A DNA stretch of 64,000 nucleotides from Ferrovibrio sp. GTDB taxonomy: Bacteria; Pseudomonadota; Alphaproteobacteria; Ferrovibrionales; Ferrovibrionaceae. The notes under the pieces are model-generated. The model saw nothing but the letters and a program-made list of their open reading frames with translations. It did no database searches and was not told the origin of the DNA. The stretch covers positions 21,287-85,286 of the forward strand of contig NZ_JANLJJ010000009.1 of the NCBI RefSeq assembly GCF_029255545.1, in the 5' to 3' direction. Below are positions 33,536 through 42,649 of this stretch, in pieces. The position numbers and the translations under genes were made by a program. Numbering within the stretch: the stretch's first letter is position 1; each line of letters begins with the position of its first letter.

Positions 33536-34249
33536 TCATTCCCAGCGTTTGAGAATTGCCGCCAGGGAGCCGTCGCGGCGCAGGGAAGCCAGGGCACCGG
33601 CCAGCCGCTCGGCGCGGTCGGGCCTGGTTTTCGGCACGGCGATGTAGCGCGGCACCTCGGCCAGCGGCGGACCGAGGATATCAAGCCGCAGCATTTCGCG
33701 GCGGGCGAAATAGCTGAGCGCCTCGCGGTCGCCGATGATCAGGTCGACGCGCTGCGCTGCCAGCATGCGCACCAGCTGGCTGTAGTCGCCGGCCGCCGCT
33801 TCCCGGGTGAGGCTGGCATCGTTGTCGAAGGCGGCGCCGTAGGTGTAGCCGCGGATCGTGCCGATGCGATACCCGCGCAGATCGGTCAGGCTGCGCCACT
33901 GGATGGTGTGGTCCGGCCGGGTGGCGAACACGGTCTGGCCGGTGCGGAAGGGGCCGACCATGAAGTATTTCTCAAAGCGGTCGGCGCGTCCGACGAACTG
34001 GAAGGCGGCGTCCACCTCGCCGCGTTCCAGCAAATCCTGCACCCGCACCCAGGGCTGGGGATCGATCTGCGGCGTGGCGCCGGCGCGCTGTACCAGAGCC
34101 GCGATGATCTCGGCATCCAGCCCGGCCACGTGGCCCTGCTCGACGAAATTGTAGGGTGGGAAATTCTCGTCGCAGACGATGCGCCAGGGCTCGGCCACCG
34201 CCGGCAGCGGCAACAGCAGCATGGCAAGCATCGGGACGAGCCAGCGCAT
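33536..34249 (-). CDS. Periplasmic substrate-binding protein (SBP_bac_3 family)
   Basis: A 237-residue protein with a signal peptide (MLAMLLLPLPAVA) and a bilobed amino-acid-type binding domain: WRIVCDENFPPYNFVEQGHVAGLDAEII at the start, VGRADRFEKYFMVGPF at the ligand site, and LTDLRGYRIGTIRG at the lobe hinge. Members bind amino acids or act as stand-alone sensors. No ABC permease or ATPase genes are nearby, so it is an orphan. It ends 4 bp from the SRPBCC gene on the opposite strand. Confidence 0.85.
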   Translation of the reverse strand: MRWLVPMLAMLLLPLPAVAEPWRIVCDENFPPYNFVEQGHVAGLDAEIIAALVQRAGATPQIDPQPWVRVQDLLERGEVDAAFQFVGRADRFEKYFMVGPFRTGQTVFATRPDHTIQWRSLTDLRGYRIGTIRGYTYGAAFDNDASLTREAAAGDYSQLVRMLAAQRVDLIIGDREALSYFARREMLRLDILGPPLAEVPRYIAVPKTRPDRAERLAGALASLRRDGSLAAILKRWE

Positions 34250-34401
34250 GAAGACTCCACGGTTGGCGTTACGACGCCCGACAGTTCATCCGGTTGCATC
34301 GCAGCATGCCAGTAAATTCTGCGTTGCCGCAAAATGTTTTCAAGCCGGGGCGGAGCGCTTCTCATTTGCCAGCGCGCCGGCCGGCCATTACGCCTGTGCC
34401 T

Positions 34402-35313
34402 ATGGAATGGGCATGGATACCGATCACCATCTGGGCCGCCTTCTGCCAGACCATCCGCACCGGCCTGCAGAAGCAGCTCAAAGGCCGCCTGAGCACCAAT
34501 GGCGCCAGTTTCACCCGGTTTGTATACGGGCTGCCGCTGGCGGTGGCCTATCTGGGCGCCACGCTCTGGGCCACCGGCAAAGGGATGCCCGATGGCCATG
34601 CCGAGTTCTATCTGTGGACCACCATGGGCGCGGTGGCGCAGATCCTGGCCACCAACCTGCTGATCCTCGCGCTGTCCATGCGCAATTTCGTGGTGGCGAC
34701 CGCCTATTCGAAAACCGAGGCCCTGCAGGCCGCCGCTTTCGGCATGCTGATCCTGGCCGAGCCGGTCAGCATGGGCGGCGTGGCTGCCATTCTGATCGGC
34801 ACGCTGGGCGTGCTGCTGATCTCGCTGAAGGGCAGCGAGAATCCCATGCGCGCCTTCCTGCTCGGCTGGACGGAGCGCTCGGCGCTGGTCGGCATCGGCT
34901 CGGGCGCGCTGTTCGCCGTCTCGGCCATCGGCTTCCGCGCCGCCTCGCTGTCGCTGCAGGAAGACTTCCTCCCCCTGGCCGCGGCGACGACGCTGGTGCA
35001 TGCCATCGCGCTGCAGATCCTGCTGATGATGGCCTATCTTGGCTGGCGTGAACCGGGCGAGCTGCGCCGCGTCGCGGCGGCCTGGCGGCCCGGCCTGATC
35101 GTCGGCATGGCCTCGGCGGCCGGCTCCGCCGGCTGGTTCACCGCCATGGCCCTGCAGGTGGCGGCCTATGTGCGCATGCTGGGCATGACCGAAATGGTCT
35201 TCACGTTTTTGATGTCGTATCTGGTGTTCCGCGAACGGCCGACCAGAAGCGAGATCATCGGCGTGGTGGTTCTGCTGGCCGGCATCCTGCTCGGCCTGGC
35301 GGTGCGGAAGTAG
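34402..35313 (+). CDS. EamA/DMT-superfamily transporter
   Basis: A 303-residue inner-membrane protein of ten predicted helices in two EamA halves. The first half begins IPITIWAAFCQTIRTGLQKQLKG and includes the family's VATAYSKTEALQAA, a conserved helix-loop with Glu. The second half includes FTAMALQVAAYVRMLGMTEMVFTFLMSYLVFRERPTR-like sequence, with the typical C-terminal helix order. Such proteins export metabolites or amino acids. The ATG at 34402 gives MEWAWIP at the start of the first helix; the frame is open further upstream but lacks sense there. Confidence 0.86.
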   Translation: MEWAWIPITIWAAFCQTIRTGLQKQLKGRLSTNGASFTRFVYGLPLAVAYLGATLWATGKGMPDGHAEFYLWTTMGAVAQILATNLLILALSMRNFVVATAYSKTEALQAAAFGMLILAEPVSMGGVAAILIGTLGVLLISLKGSENPMRAFLLGWTERSALVGIGSGALFAVSAIGFRAASLSLQEDFLPLAAATTLVHAIALQILLMMAYLGWREPGELRRVAAAWRPGLIVGMASAAGSAGWFTAMALQVAAYVRMLGMTEMVFTFLMSYLVFRERPTRSEIIGVVVLLAGILLGLAVRK

Positions 35314-35316
35314 CCT

Positions 35317-35354
35317 CGAAAATGAAAACGGGCGGCAGGTTGCCCTGCCGCCCG
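35317..35354 (-). terminator. Intrinsic terminator of the NCS2 permease
   Basis: CGGGCGGCAG (35329-35338) and CTGCCGCCCG (35345-35354) form a perfect 10-bp stem with a 6-nt loop. Read on the minus strand it is followed by TTTTCATTTT, so it terminates the permease transcript. It lies between two converging transporter genes. Confidence 0.88.
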
Positions 35355-35377
35355 CATGTTGCAGCGTCATGCCGCGG

Positions 35378-36667
35378 TCAGGCGAAGGCGAATTTCACCA
35401 CGAAGGCAATCGCGATCACCGCCATCACCGGATGGATGTCCTTGGCCCGGCCGCTGGCCAGCTTGATCACCACATAGGCGATGAAACCGAGGCCGATGCC
35501 GGTGGCGATCGAATAGGTGAAGGGCATCATCACCGCAGTGATCACTGCCGGCACGAATTCGGTGACGTCCTCCCAGTCGACCTTGGCGAGCGCCGCCGTC
35601 ATCACGCAGGCAACGAAGACCAGCGCCGGCGCCGTGGCATAGGCCGGCACCGAACCGGCCAGCGGCGCGAAGAAGATCGCCAGCAGGAACAGGATCGCCA
35701 CCACCACGGCGGTGAGGCCGGTGCGGCCGCCGACGCGGATGCCGGCTGCCGATTCGATATAGCTGGTGGTGGTGGAGGTGCCGAGCGCCGCGCCGGCGAT
35801 GGTCGCCGTTGAATCGGCGATCAGCGCGCGGCCCAGCCGCTTGAGCTTGCCATGGCTGTCCATCAGGCCGGCGCGCGGCGCGACGGCGACGAGCGTGCCG
35901 GCGGTGTCGAACAGATCGACCATCAGGAAGGCGAAGACGATGGTGAGCAGGCCAAGCGACATAGCGCCGGCGATATCCATCTGCAGCAGGGTCGGCGTCA
36001 GGCTGGGCGGCATGGAGACGATGCCGCCGAACGGCGACAGGCCAAGCGCGATGCCAAGCACGGTCACCACCAGAATGCCGACCATGATGGCGCCGGGCAG
36101 CTTGCGGTAATCCAACACGGCAATGACGAAGAAGCCGAGGATCGCCATCAGCACGGTGGGAGCGGCGATCTTGCCCAGGCCGATCAGCGTGGCGGGATGG
36201 TCGACCACCATGCCGGCTTCCTTCAGCCCGATCAGGCCCAGGAACAGGCCGATGCCGGCGCCGATCGCCACCTTCTGCGAATGCGGGATCGAGTTGATGA
36301 TGGTCTCGCGCACCGGCAGCACCGAGAGGATCAGGAACAGGATGCCGGAAATGAAGACCGCGCCGAGCGCGACCTGCCAGCTATGGCCCATGCCGAGCAC
36401 GACGCCGAAGGCGAAATAGGCGTTCAGGCCCATGCCGGGCGCCAGCGCCACCGGGTAATTCGCATACAGGCCCATGATCGCCGTGCCGATCGCGGCGGCC
36501 AGGCAGGTCGCGACGAAGGCCGCACCCGGATCGATGCCCGCCTTGGACAGGATCGCCGGGTTGACGAAAACGATGTAGGCCATGGTGAGGAAGGTGGTGA
36601 TGCCGGCCAGCACCTCGGTGCGGACGGTGGTGCCGTTTTCGGCAAGCTTGAAATAACGATCAAGCAT
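35378..36667 (-). CDS. NCS2-family (AzgA-like) purine permease
   Basis: A 429-residue inner-membrane transporter of the adenine/guanine/hypoxanthine permease branch. It has around twelve helices and the family blocks TEVLAGITTFLTMAYI (N-terminal), NAYFAFGVVLGMGHSWQ, GIGLFLGLIGLKEAG, FLMVDLFDTAGTLVAVA and STTTSYIESAAGIRVGGRTGLTA. It imports a purine base with protons. The ATG at 36667 has an AGGGGG site. The 130-bp divergent gap to the next gene contains an 8-bp inverted repeat that may be an operator. Confidence 0.93.
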   Translation of the reverse strand: MLDRYFKLAENGTTVRTEVLAGITTFLTMAYIVFVNPAILSKAGIDPGAAFVATCLAAAIGTAIMGLYANYPVALAPGMGLNAYFAFGVVLGMGHSWQVALGAVFISGILFLILSVLPVRETIINSIPHSQKVAIGAGIGLFLGLIGLKEAGMVVDHPATLIGLGKIAAPTVLMAILGFFVIAVLDYRKLPGAIMVGILVVTVLGIALGLSPFGGIVSMPPSLTPTLLQMDIAGAMSLGLLTIVFAFLMVDLFDTAGTLVAVAPRAGLMDSHGKLKRLGRALIADSTATIAGAALGTSTTTSYIESAAGIRVGGRTGLTAVVVAILFLLAIFFAPLAGSVPAYATAPALVFVACVMTAALAKVDWEDVTEFVPAVITAVMMPFTYSIATGIGLGFIAYVVIKLASGRAKDIHPVMAVIAIAFVVKFAFA

Positions 36668-36715
36668 GAGTCTGATCCCCCTGATGTCGGGTCCCGGCCG
36701 CCCATGCCCCCCGGC

Positions 36716-36738
36716 ATGCGAATGCGGCCGATTCGCAT
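36716..36738. promoter_or_regulatory. Candidate operator between purine permease and SLC13 genes
   Basis: ATGCGAAT (36716-36723) and ATTCGCAT (36731-36738) are perfect inverted copies, 7 bp apart, in the divergent gap. A further half-site-like ATTCG follows at 36740-36744. This is a plausible binding site for a dimeric repressor controlling one or both genes. Confidence 0.45.
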
Positions 36739-36797
36739 ATTCGACTTTAGTATGAAACCTTGCCCGGGAACACACGTTCTTACCCTACGGTTCGCCC

Positions 36798-38573
36798 ATG
36801 ACCCTCCCCCAGATCGAAATCCTCGCCCTCCTTGTGGTGGCCCTGGTGCTGTTCGCCTGGGGCCGCTGGCGCCATGACGTGGTGGCCCTGGCGGTGCTGT
36901 TCATCGCCGTGGCCATCGGCCTGGTGAAGCCCGACGCGGCCTTTGCCGGCTTTGGCCATCCGGCGGTGATCACCGTGGCGGCCGCCCTGGTGATCAGCCG
37001 CGCCATCGCCGGCACCGGCGTGCTGGACAGCGCCACCGCCTGGCTGGCCGGCAAGGCCAGGCATCCGACCCTGCTGCTGGTCCTACTCTGCCTGCCGGCG
37101 GCCCTTGCCTCGGCGGTGATGAACAACGTGGCGGCGCTGGCGCTGGTCATGCCGGCGGCGATCGCCGCCTGCCAGGCGGCCGGGCGATCGCCCAGCCTGG
37201 CGCTGATGCCGTTGTCCTACGCCACCGTGCTGGGCGGTGTGATCACCCTGATCGGCACGCCGGCCAACGTGATCGTCTCGGGCGTGCGCGCCGACAAACT
37301 GGGCGAAGGCTTCGGCCTGCTCGCTTTCGCGCCGATCGGCATACCGGTGACGCTGGCCGGCGTGGCCTTCATCGCGCTGCTCGGCTGGCGCATCGTGCCA
37401 CAGCGCGTGGCGGCCGGCCGCGACGAGCATGGCGGCGTGCAGGAATACCTGCTGGAAGCGACGGTGGACAAGGATTCGGCCCTGATCGGCAGGCTGCTGG
37501 GCGACGTATTCGTCATGATCGACGAATACGAGGCTTCGCTGCTGGGCCTGAAACGCGGCAGCGTGCATATCCCGGGCGCGGCGCAATGGACGCCGGTGCG
37601 CGAGGGCGACACGCTGCTGATCGAGGCGGCGCCCGGCAAAGCCGGCGCCATGCTCAAGCCATTCGGCCTGTCGCTGATCAAGCCGGGCCGCGACGTGAAG
37701 CCGGAGAACAAGGCGAGCGACCTGCATATCGCTGAAGCGGTGGTGCGGCCCTATGGCGGCATCATCGACGTGACGCCGGCCGAATTGCGGCTGCGCCAGC
37801 GCTACCACGTCAACCTGCTGGGCGTGGCGCGTGAAGGCAGCAACCGCTTCGGCGGCCTGAAGGACTGGCGTTTCCACGCCGGCGACGTGCTGCTGCTGCA
37901 AGGCGAGAAGGACCGCGTGAACGAGGCGATCGGCGGCATGAGCCTGCTGCCTCTGGCACAGCGCGACCTGCCGCTGCGCCGCCCCGGCAGCATGCTGCTC
38001 ACGCTCGGCATTCCGCTGGCCGGCCTGCTGGCATTGATCTTCGAAGTGGCGCCGGCGGCGATCTGCCTGGCCGCGGCCGCCACCCTGCTGCTGGTGACGC
38101 GGCGCCTAAGCCTGCGCGAGGCCTATCAGTCGGTCGATGCCTCGGTGCTGGTGATGCTGGCCGCCCTCATGCCGGTGGGCGACGCCTTTGATTCCACCGG
38201 CACCACCGGATTGCTGGCCGGGCTGCTGGTCGAGCTGTCGGGCGAGATCGCGCCGCTCTGGCTGCTCGGCCTGACCCTGCTGCTGACCATGTGGGTCTCC
38301 GACATGGTGAACAACGCCGCCACCGCCCTGCTGATGGCGCCCCTGAGCATCGACATTGCCAGACAAATCGACGTGAACCCGGATGCCTTCCTGATGGCGG
38401 TGGTGGTCGGCGCCTCCTGCGCCTTCCTGTCGCCGATCGGACACCAGAATAATCTGCTGGTGATGGGCCCGGGCGGCTATCGCTTCGGCGATTACTGGCG
38501 GCTCGGCCTGCCGCTGCAGGTCGTGGTCTTCGCCACCAGCATGCTGGTACTGCCGGTCTTCTGGCCGCTTTAA
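36798..38573 (+). CDS. SLC13-family permease with two RCK_C domains
   Basis: A 591-residue transporter of the DASS/SLC13 type (dicarboxylate, sulphate or citrate with Na+). The N-terminal half has membrane helices with AVMNNVAALALVMPAAIAAC and LSYATVLGGVITLIGTPANVIVS, whose SNT/GTPxN-type loop binds substrate. The middle (about 205-385) holds two TrkA-C/RCK_C-like regulatory domains. The C-terminal half repeats the transport motif as DMVNNAATALLMAPLSI and SCAFLSPIGHQNNLLV. It converges with, and overlaps by 4 bp, the TetR gene. Substrate not predictable. Confidence 0.9.
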   Translation: MTLPQIEILALLVVALVLFAWGRWRHDVVALAVLFIAVAIGLVKPDAAFAGFGHPAVITVAAALVISRAIAGTGVLDSATAWLAGKARHPTLLLVLLCLPAALASAVMNNVAALALVMPAAIAACQAAGRSPSLALMPLSYATVLGGVITLIGTPANVIVSGVRADKLGEGFGLLAFAPIGIPVTLAGVAFIALLGWRIVPQRVAAGRDEHGGVQEYLLEATVDKDSALIGRLLGDVFVMIDEYEASLLGLKRGSVHIPGAAQWTPVREGDTLLIEAAPGKAGAMLKPFGLSLIKPGRDVKPENKASDLHIAEAVVRPYGGIIDVTPAELRLRQRYHVNLLGVAREGSNRFGGLKDWRFHAGDVLLLQGEKDRVNEAIGGMSLLPLAQRDLPLRRPGSMLLTLGIPLAGLLALIFEVAPAAICLAAAATLLLVTRRLSLREAYQSVDASVLVMLAALMPVGDAFDSTGTTGLLAGLLVELSGEIAPLWLLGLTLLLTMWVSDMVNNAATALLMAPLSIDIARQIDVNPDAFLMAVVVGASCAFLSPIGHQNNLLVMGPGGYRFGDYWRLGLPLQVVVFATSMLVLPVFWPL

Positions 38574-39187
38574 TCCAGCCGCGCCTGCAGATAACCGCAT
38601 AGCATGCGGCACAGCTCCTCCAGCGCCGCCTTGCGGCCGGGCAGCGTTGCATCCGCATGCATCGCCGCGGCGGATTTCATCATCTGCAGCACGGCCGCCG
38701 CCATGGCGGCAAGCTCGGCGGCCGGCATCCGCCGGGCGCGGCGGCGCAGGATGGCCACCACCCGCTGGCGCATGGCCCTGCGGATCGTCGCGATCATCGC
38801 CGGATCGATGGTGCCGTTTTCGATCAACACGACCAGCGCCGGATTCGCTGCCCGCATGGTCACCAGCGCATGGCAGAGCGCCTGCGCCAGGTCGGCCAGC
38901 GGCGCGGTTGCCGCCTGCGCCTCGATCCCGTCCAGATGGGCATGCACGGCGGCCATGTACTGCTCCAGCAGCGCATCGGCGACCGCGGCTTTCGTGGGAA
39001 AGAACTGATAGAGCGAACCGATCGAGGCGCCGGCGCGGGCGGCGATTTCGGTCATCGTCGCACCGTCATAGCCCTTTTCGGCAATAACCTGCGCCCCGGC
39101 CGCGAGCAGGGCGGCAACGCGCTCGCGGCCACGCCGGCGCTGCGGCGGCTTCGACAGGGCGCTTGCTTTTTGTGAGGACATCCTCAT
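38570..39187 (-). CDS. TetR/AcrR-family transcriptional regulator
   Basis: A 205-residue repressor with the standard N-terminal helix-turn-helix: VAALLAAGAQVIAEKGYDGATMTEIAARAGASIGSLYQFFPTKAAV, matching the TetR consensus (G-Y/F-x-x-T...IA..AGVS.G..Y.YF..K). The C-terminal ligand domain is helical and rich in Met and Ala. The start may be at 39187 or two codons later; AGGAG is upstream of both. It overlaps the end of the SLC13 gene. It is divergent from the hydrolase, and several palindromic half-sites lie over its start, so it most likely represses itself and that gene. Confidence 0.9.
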   Translation of the reverse strand: MRMSSQKASALSKPPQRRRGRERVAALLAAGAQVIAEKGYDGATMTEIAARAGASIGSLYQFFPTKAAVADALLEQYMAAVHAHLDGIEAQAATAPLADLAQALCHALVTMRAANPALVVLIENGTIDPAMIATIRRAMRQRVVAILRRRARRMPAAELAAMAAAVLQMMKSAAAMHADATLPGRKAALEELCRMLCGYLQARLD

Positions 39188-39215
39188 ATATCTCCTTACA
39201 TGAGGATAGCCTCAT
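39181..39215. promoter_or_regulatory. Candidate TetR operator with three half-sites
   Basis: ATGAGG (39200-39205) and CCTCAT (39210-39215) form a perfect inverted repeat around ATAG. A third half-site TCCTCAT (39181-39187) pairs with ATGAGGA at 39200-39206. The sites cover the TetR start region and lie 50-85 bp before the divergent hydrolase gene. Confidence 0.6.
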
Positions 39216-39265
39216 ATTGAACCGCCATAAAGCCCCAGCCCGCCCTCTTCCGTCCGGAGATCGCC

Positions 39266-39847
39266 ATGGACAAACTTGACCCGCGCCGCACCGCTCTCGT
39301 GCTGATCGATCTGCAAAAAGGCATCATGCCCCTGGCCCAGGGCCCGCACAGCGTGGCTGTCGTGCTGCAGAATGCCGGCGCCCTCGCGCAGCGCGGCCGC
39401 GCGCTGGGCATGCCGGTGGTGCTGGTGCGGGTCGGCTGGTCGGCCAATTATGCCGATGCGCCGCGCCAGCCGGTCGACCAGCCGCTGAATGTGCCGGCAG
39501 GCGGATTGCCCGACAGCTGGTTCGAACTGCCCGCCGCGCTGGCGCCGGAGCCGTCCGACATCATGATCCTGAAGCGGCAATGGAATGCCTTTTATGGCAC
39601 CGAGCTGGACCTGCAGCTGCGCCGCCGCGGCATCGACACCATCATCCTCGGCGGGATTTCCACCAATCTGGGCGTCGAGTCGACGGCCCGCGCCGCCTGG
39701 GAAACGGGGTATGCCACCGTGCTGGCGGAAGATGCCTGCAGCGCCGTGCATGGCGCGGCGGCGCATCGTTTTGCCGTCGAGACGATCATGCCGCGGATCA
39801 GCCGCGTGCGTCCGACGGCAACGATACTCGCGGCTCTGGCGGCCTAG
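39266..39847 (+). CDS. Isochorismatase-family hydrolase, YecD-like
   Basis: A 193-residue cysteine-hydrolase-fold protein. The catalytic Asp is D15 (LVLIDLQKG) and the Lys is K103 ([12 protein letters not shown]). The nucleophile position, however, is Gly136 within [11 protein letters not shown], where active members have Cys. E. coli YecD is similar in my memory, so this may be a non-canonical or inactive branch. The gene is divergent from a TetR repressor whose likely operator lies between them, suggesting inducer-dependent expression. Its end overlaps trxC by 4 bp (convergent). Confidence 0.85.
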   Translation: MDKLDPRRTALVLIDLQKGIMPLAQGPHSVAVVLQNAGALAQRGRALGMPVVLVRVGWSANYADAPRQPVDQPLNVPAGGLPDSWFELPAALAPEPSDIMILKRQWNAFYGTELDLQLRRRGIDTIILGGISTNLGVESTARAAWETGYATVLAEDACSAVHGAAAHRFAVETIMPRISRVRPTATILAALAA

Positions 39848-40284
39848 GCCGTCAGAGCCTGCTCGATCCAGCGCGTGAGCTGCGGCAGCGGCATGGCGCC
39901 GCTGACGCGCGCGATCTCGCGGCCCGACCGGAACAAAGCCAGGGTCGGGATCGAACGGATGTTGAAGCGCGAAGCCAGGCCCTGCTCGGCTTCGGTGTCG
40001 AGCTTGCCGACGCGCAGGCGCGGCTCGAAGGCGGCGGCGACCTGGTCGACCACGGGCGCCATCATGCGACAGGGCCCGCACCACGCGGCCCAGAAATCCA
40101 CCAGCAGCGGCAGGTCGGCCGAACCGGCATGGCGCTCAAAATTGGCCGCCGTGAGCGTGAGCGGCTGGCCGGCAAACAGCGGCTGGCCGCATTTGCCGCA
40201 TTTGCCGTGATCGGCCAGGCGGCCGGCCGCCAGCCGGTTCACCGTGGCGCAATGCGGACAGGGAATAAGAACCTGATTCGTCAT
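39844..40284 (-). CDS. trxC: Thioredoxin 2 (TrxC)
   Basis: A 146-residue TrxC. The N-terminal zinc ribbon has Cys9 and Cys12 (CPHC) and Cys29 and Cys32 (CGKC). The thioredoxin domain carries the active site WCGPC at residues 68-72 and the conserved cis-Pro in [10 protein letters not shown]. TrxC is a zinc-containing, redox-regulated reductant, usually induced by oxidative stress. The start is set by the conserved N terminus [13 protein letters not shown] candidate promoter is upstream. Confidence 0.95.
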   Translation of the reverse strand: MTNQVLIPCPHCATVNRLAAGRLADHGKCGKCGQPLFAGQPLTLTAANFERHAGSADLPLLVDFWAAWCGPCRMMAPVVDQVAAAFEPRLRVGKLDTEAEQGLASRFNIRSIPTLALFRSGREIARVSGAMPLPQLTRWIEQALTA

Positions 40285-40329
40285 GACAAGTCCTCGAAGC
40301 TCCGGCGTGGACGCCGCCGGTATCTCCCC

Positions 40330-40359
40330 GATATGTGTTAGCAGTTTCTAAAATAACAA
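40330..40359 (-). promoter_or_regulatory. Candidate promoter of trxC
   Basis: On the minus strand, TTGTTA (40359-40354) is followed after 18 bp by CATATC (40335-40330), about 50 bp before the trxC start. It lies in the only AT-rich part of the 269-bp gap before the EF-G-like gene. No OxyR or SoxR site was recognised. Confidence 0.35.
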
Positions 40360-40553
40360 GTGGCCGCCGCCGCGATCCCGAAAAATTCCGCGCTATCGCT
40401 GAGCCCGGCGATGTGGAATCCTGCCAACCAGAGGGTTGAGTGCCGCGTTCCCAAGGACCGGCAGCAGAACCGGTCCCCATCACAGTTGTCGCCGCCAGGC
40501 TTGCCGCGTGATCCGACGCCGCCAGTCAGCTTGAGCCAGACAGGGAGACCGCC

Positions 40554-42590
40554 ATGCCGAATGCATCCTCCTCCGTATCCCATCCCAGGGTCGCTGCTAT
40601 CGTCGGTCCATACACGGCCGGCAAGACCACCCTGCTCGAAGCCCTGCTGTTCGCCGCCGGCGCGATTCCGCGCAAGGGCTCGGTCGCGGCCGGCACCTGC
40701 GTCGGCGATGCCTCGGCCGAGGCGCGCAGCCGCCAGATGACGGTGGAGCCCAACCTGGCCCATTGCGACTTCCTCGGCGAACCCTGGATACTGCTCGACT
40801 GCCCCGGCTCGGTGGAGCTGGCGCAGGAAAGTTTCAGCACGCTGATGGTGGCCGATCTCGCCATCGTGGTGGTCGAGCCCGATCCGGCACGCGCCGTGAC
40901 GCTGGCGCCTTTGCTGAAATTCCTCGATGCGCGGCGCATCCCGCATCTTCTGTTCGTCAACAAGCTCGATAAAACCAGCATCCGCATGCGCGACCTGCTG
41001 GCCGCATTGCAGCAGGCCTCGAGCCGGCCGCTGGTGCTGCGCGAGGTGCCGATCCGCGAGAATGACACGATCACCGGCTATGTCGACCTGGTGTCGGAAC
41101 GCGCCTATCGCTATGGCGAACAGAAACCCTCCGACCTGATCGAGATGCCGGCCGAGATCCGCCCGCGCGAAAACGAAGCGCGCCAGCAGATGCTGGAGGC
41201 GATCGCCGATTTCGACGACGCGCTGCTGGAGCAGCTGCTGGAAGACCGCAGCCCGGCACCGCAGGACATCTACGCGCTGCTGCGCAAGGATATCGCCAAC
41301 GACCTGATCGTGCCGGTCTTCTTCGGCTCGGCCGAGCGCGGCAACGGCGTGTTGCGGCTGTGGAAGGCGCTGCGCCACGAAACACCGCATCACGACGCCA
41401 CGGCCACCAGGCTGGACGTGAATGCCGACGGCGGGGCTTTGAGCGCCACGGTGTTCAAGACGCTGCATCAGTCCCATACCGGCAAGCTGAGCCTGGCACG
41501 CATCTGGCAGGGCAGCATCGCCGAGAATGCCATGCTGGGCGGCAAGCGGCTCGGCGGGCTATATCGCCTGATGGGCGGCCATGTCGAGAAAACCGCGCTG
41601 GCAGCCGCCGGCGATATCGTGGGCCTGGGAAAACTGGATGACATCGCCACCGGCCAGCACCTGAACGGCGACGGCCTGGGCCGCAATATCGCCGACTGGC
41701 CGGAACCCGCGCCGCCGGTGCATGCGCTCGCCCTGCACACCACCGACCGCAAGGACGAGGTGAAGCTGACCGCGGCTTTGGCCAAGCTGCACGAGGAAGA
41801 TCCCAGCCTGATCATCGAGCAGACGGCCGGCCAGCTGCTGCTGAAGGGCCAGGGCGAAATCCACCTCAAGCTGGCCATCGACAAGCTGCAGCAGCGCTTC
41901 AATGTCGGCGTGCATGGCAGCCCGCCGCTGACCGCCTACAAGGAAACTATCCGTCACGGCACGCAGCAGCATGCGCGCTTCAAGCGGCAATCGGGCGGCC
42001 ATGGCCAGTTCGCCGACATCAAGGTGGAGATCGCGCCGCAGCCGCGCGGCAGCGGCTATAAGTTCATCAACCGTATCGTCGGCGGCGCCATCCCGAAGAA
42101 TTTCATTCCCGCCGTTGACGAGGGCATCCGTGAATCGCTGCAGCGCGGCCCGCTCGGCTTTCCCGTGGTCGACGTGGCGGTGACGCTGACCGACGGGCAG
42201 TATCATTCGGTCGATTCATCGGACCAGGCCTTCCGCACCGCCGGTGGACTGGCGATGAGCGAAGGCCTGCCGAAATGCGCGCCCGTGCTGCTGGAACCGA
42301 TCCACGCGGTGAGCTTTACCGTGCCGAACGAGTATACCGCCAAGGTACATGCCATCGTGTCGTCGCGCCGCGGCCAGATTCTGGGCATCAGCGCGCGCGA
42401 CAGCTGGCCCGGCTGGGACCAGATCGACTGCTACCTGCCTGAAGCCGAGATGCATGACCTGGCCGTCGAGCTGCGCTCGGTGACGCTGGGCATCGGCGGC
42501 TTCTCCACGCGCTTTGATCATCTGCAGGAACTGGCCGGCAAACAGGCCGAGCGCGTGGTGGAAGACCGGCGGAGGGCCCTGGCGGCGTAG
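40554..42590 (+). CDS. Elongation factor G-like GTPase
   Basis: A 678-residue translational GTPase of the EF-G-like group. P-loop GPYTAGKTT (18-26), G3 DCPGS (82-86) and G4 NKLDK follow the EF-G order, then domains II (TGKLSLARIWQGSI), III, IV (GHGQFADIKVEI) and V (ISARDSWPGWDQIDCYLPEAEMHDL). Two features differ from canonical EF-G: the P-loop lacks AHIDAGKTT, and the catalytic His of DTPGH is Ser86. Members of this group lack translocation activity or have unknown roles. A canonical fusA would be elsewhere. The start has a GGGAG site. Confidence 0.9.
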   Translation: MPNASSSVSHPRVAAIVGPYTAGKTTLLEALLFAAGAIPRKGSVAAGTCVGDASAEARSRQMTVEPNLAHCDFLGEPWILLDCPGSVELAQESFSTLMVADLAIVVVEPDPARAVTLAPLLKFLDARRIPHLLFVNKLDKTSIRMRDLLAALQQASSRPLVLREVPIRENDTITGYVDLVSERAYRYGEQKPSDLIEMPAEIRPRENEARQQMLEAIADFDDALLEQLLEDRSPAPQDIYALLRKDIANDLIVPVFFGSAERGNGVLRLWKALRHETPHHDATATRLDVNADGGALSATVFKTLHQSHTGKLSLARIWQGSIAENAMLGGKRLGGLYRLMGGHVEKTALAAAGDIVGLGKLDDIATGQHLNGDGLGRNIADWPEPAPPVHALALHTTDRKDEVKLTAALAKLHEEDPSLIIEQTAGQLLLKGQGEIHLKLAIDKLQQRFNVGVHGSPPLTAYKETIRHGTQQHARFKRQSGGHGQFADIKVEIAPQPRGSGYKFINRIVGGAIPKNFIPAVDEGIRESLQRGPLGFPVVDVAVTLTDGQYHSVDSSDQAFRTAGGLAMSEGLPKCAPVLLEPIHAVSFTVPNEYTAKVHAIVSSRRGQILGISARDSWPGWDQIDCYLPEAEMHDLAVELRSVTLGIGGFSTRFDHLQELAGKQAERVVEDRRRALAA

Positions 42591-42601
42591 CCCGCCGGCC
42601 T

Positions 42602-42649
42602 GTCAGTCCACCGGTCCATCAGTCTACTGGCCCGTCAGCCCACGGGAAC
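42602..42649. repeat. Three imperfect 16-bp tandem repeats at the GST end
   Basis: Units 42602-42617, 42618-42633 and 42634-42649 follow the pattern GTCAGTCCACCGG-CC with a few changes each. The third unit covers the GST stop codon. They lie in the 44-bp gap between two converging genes. Confidence 0.6.
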
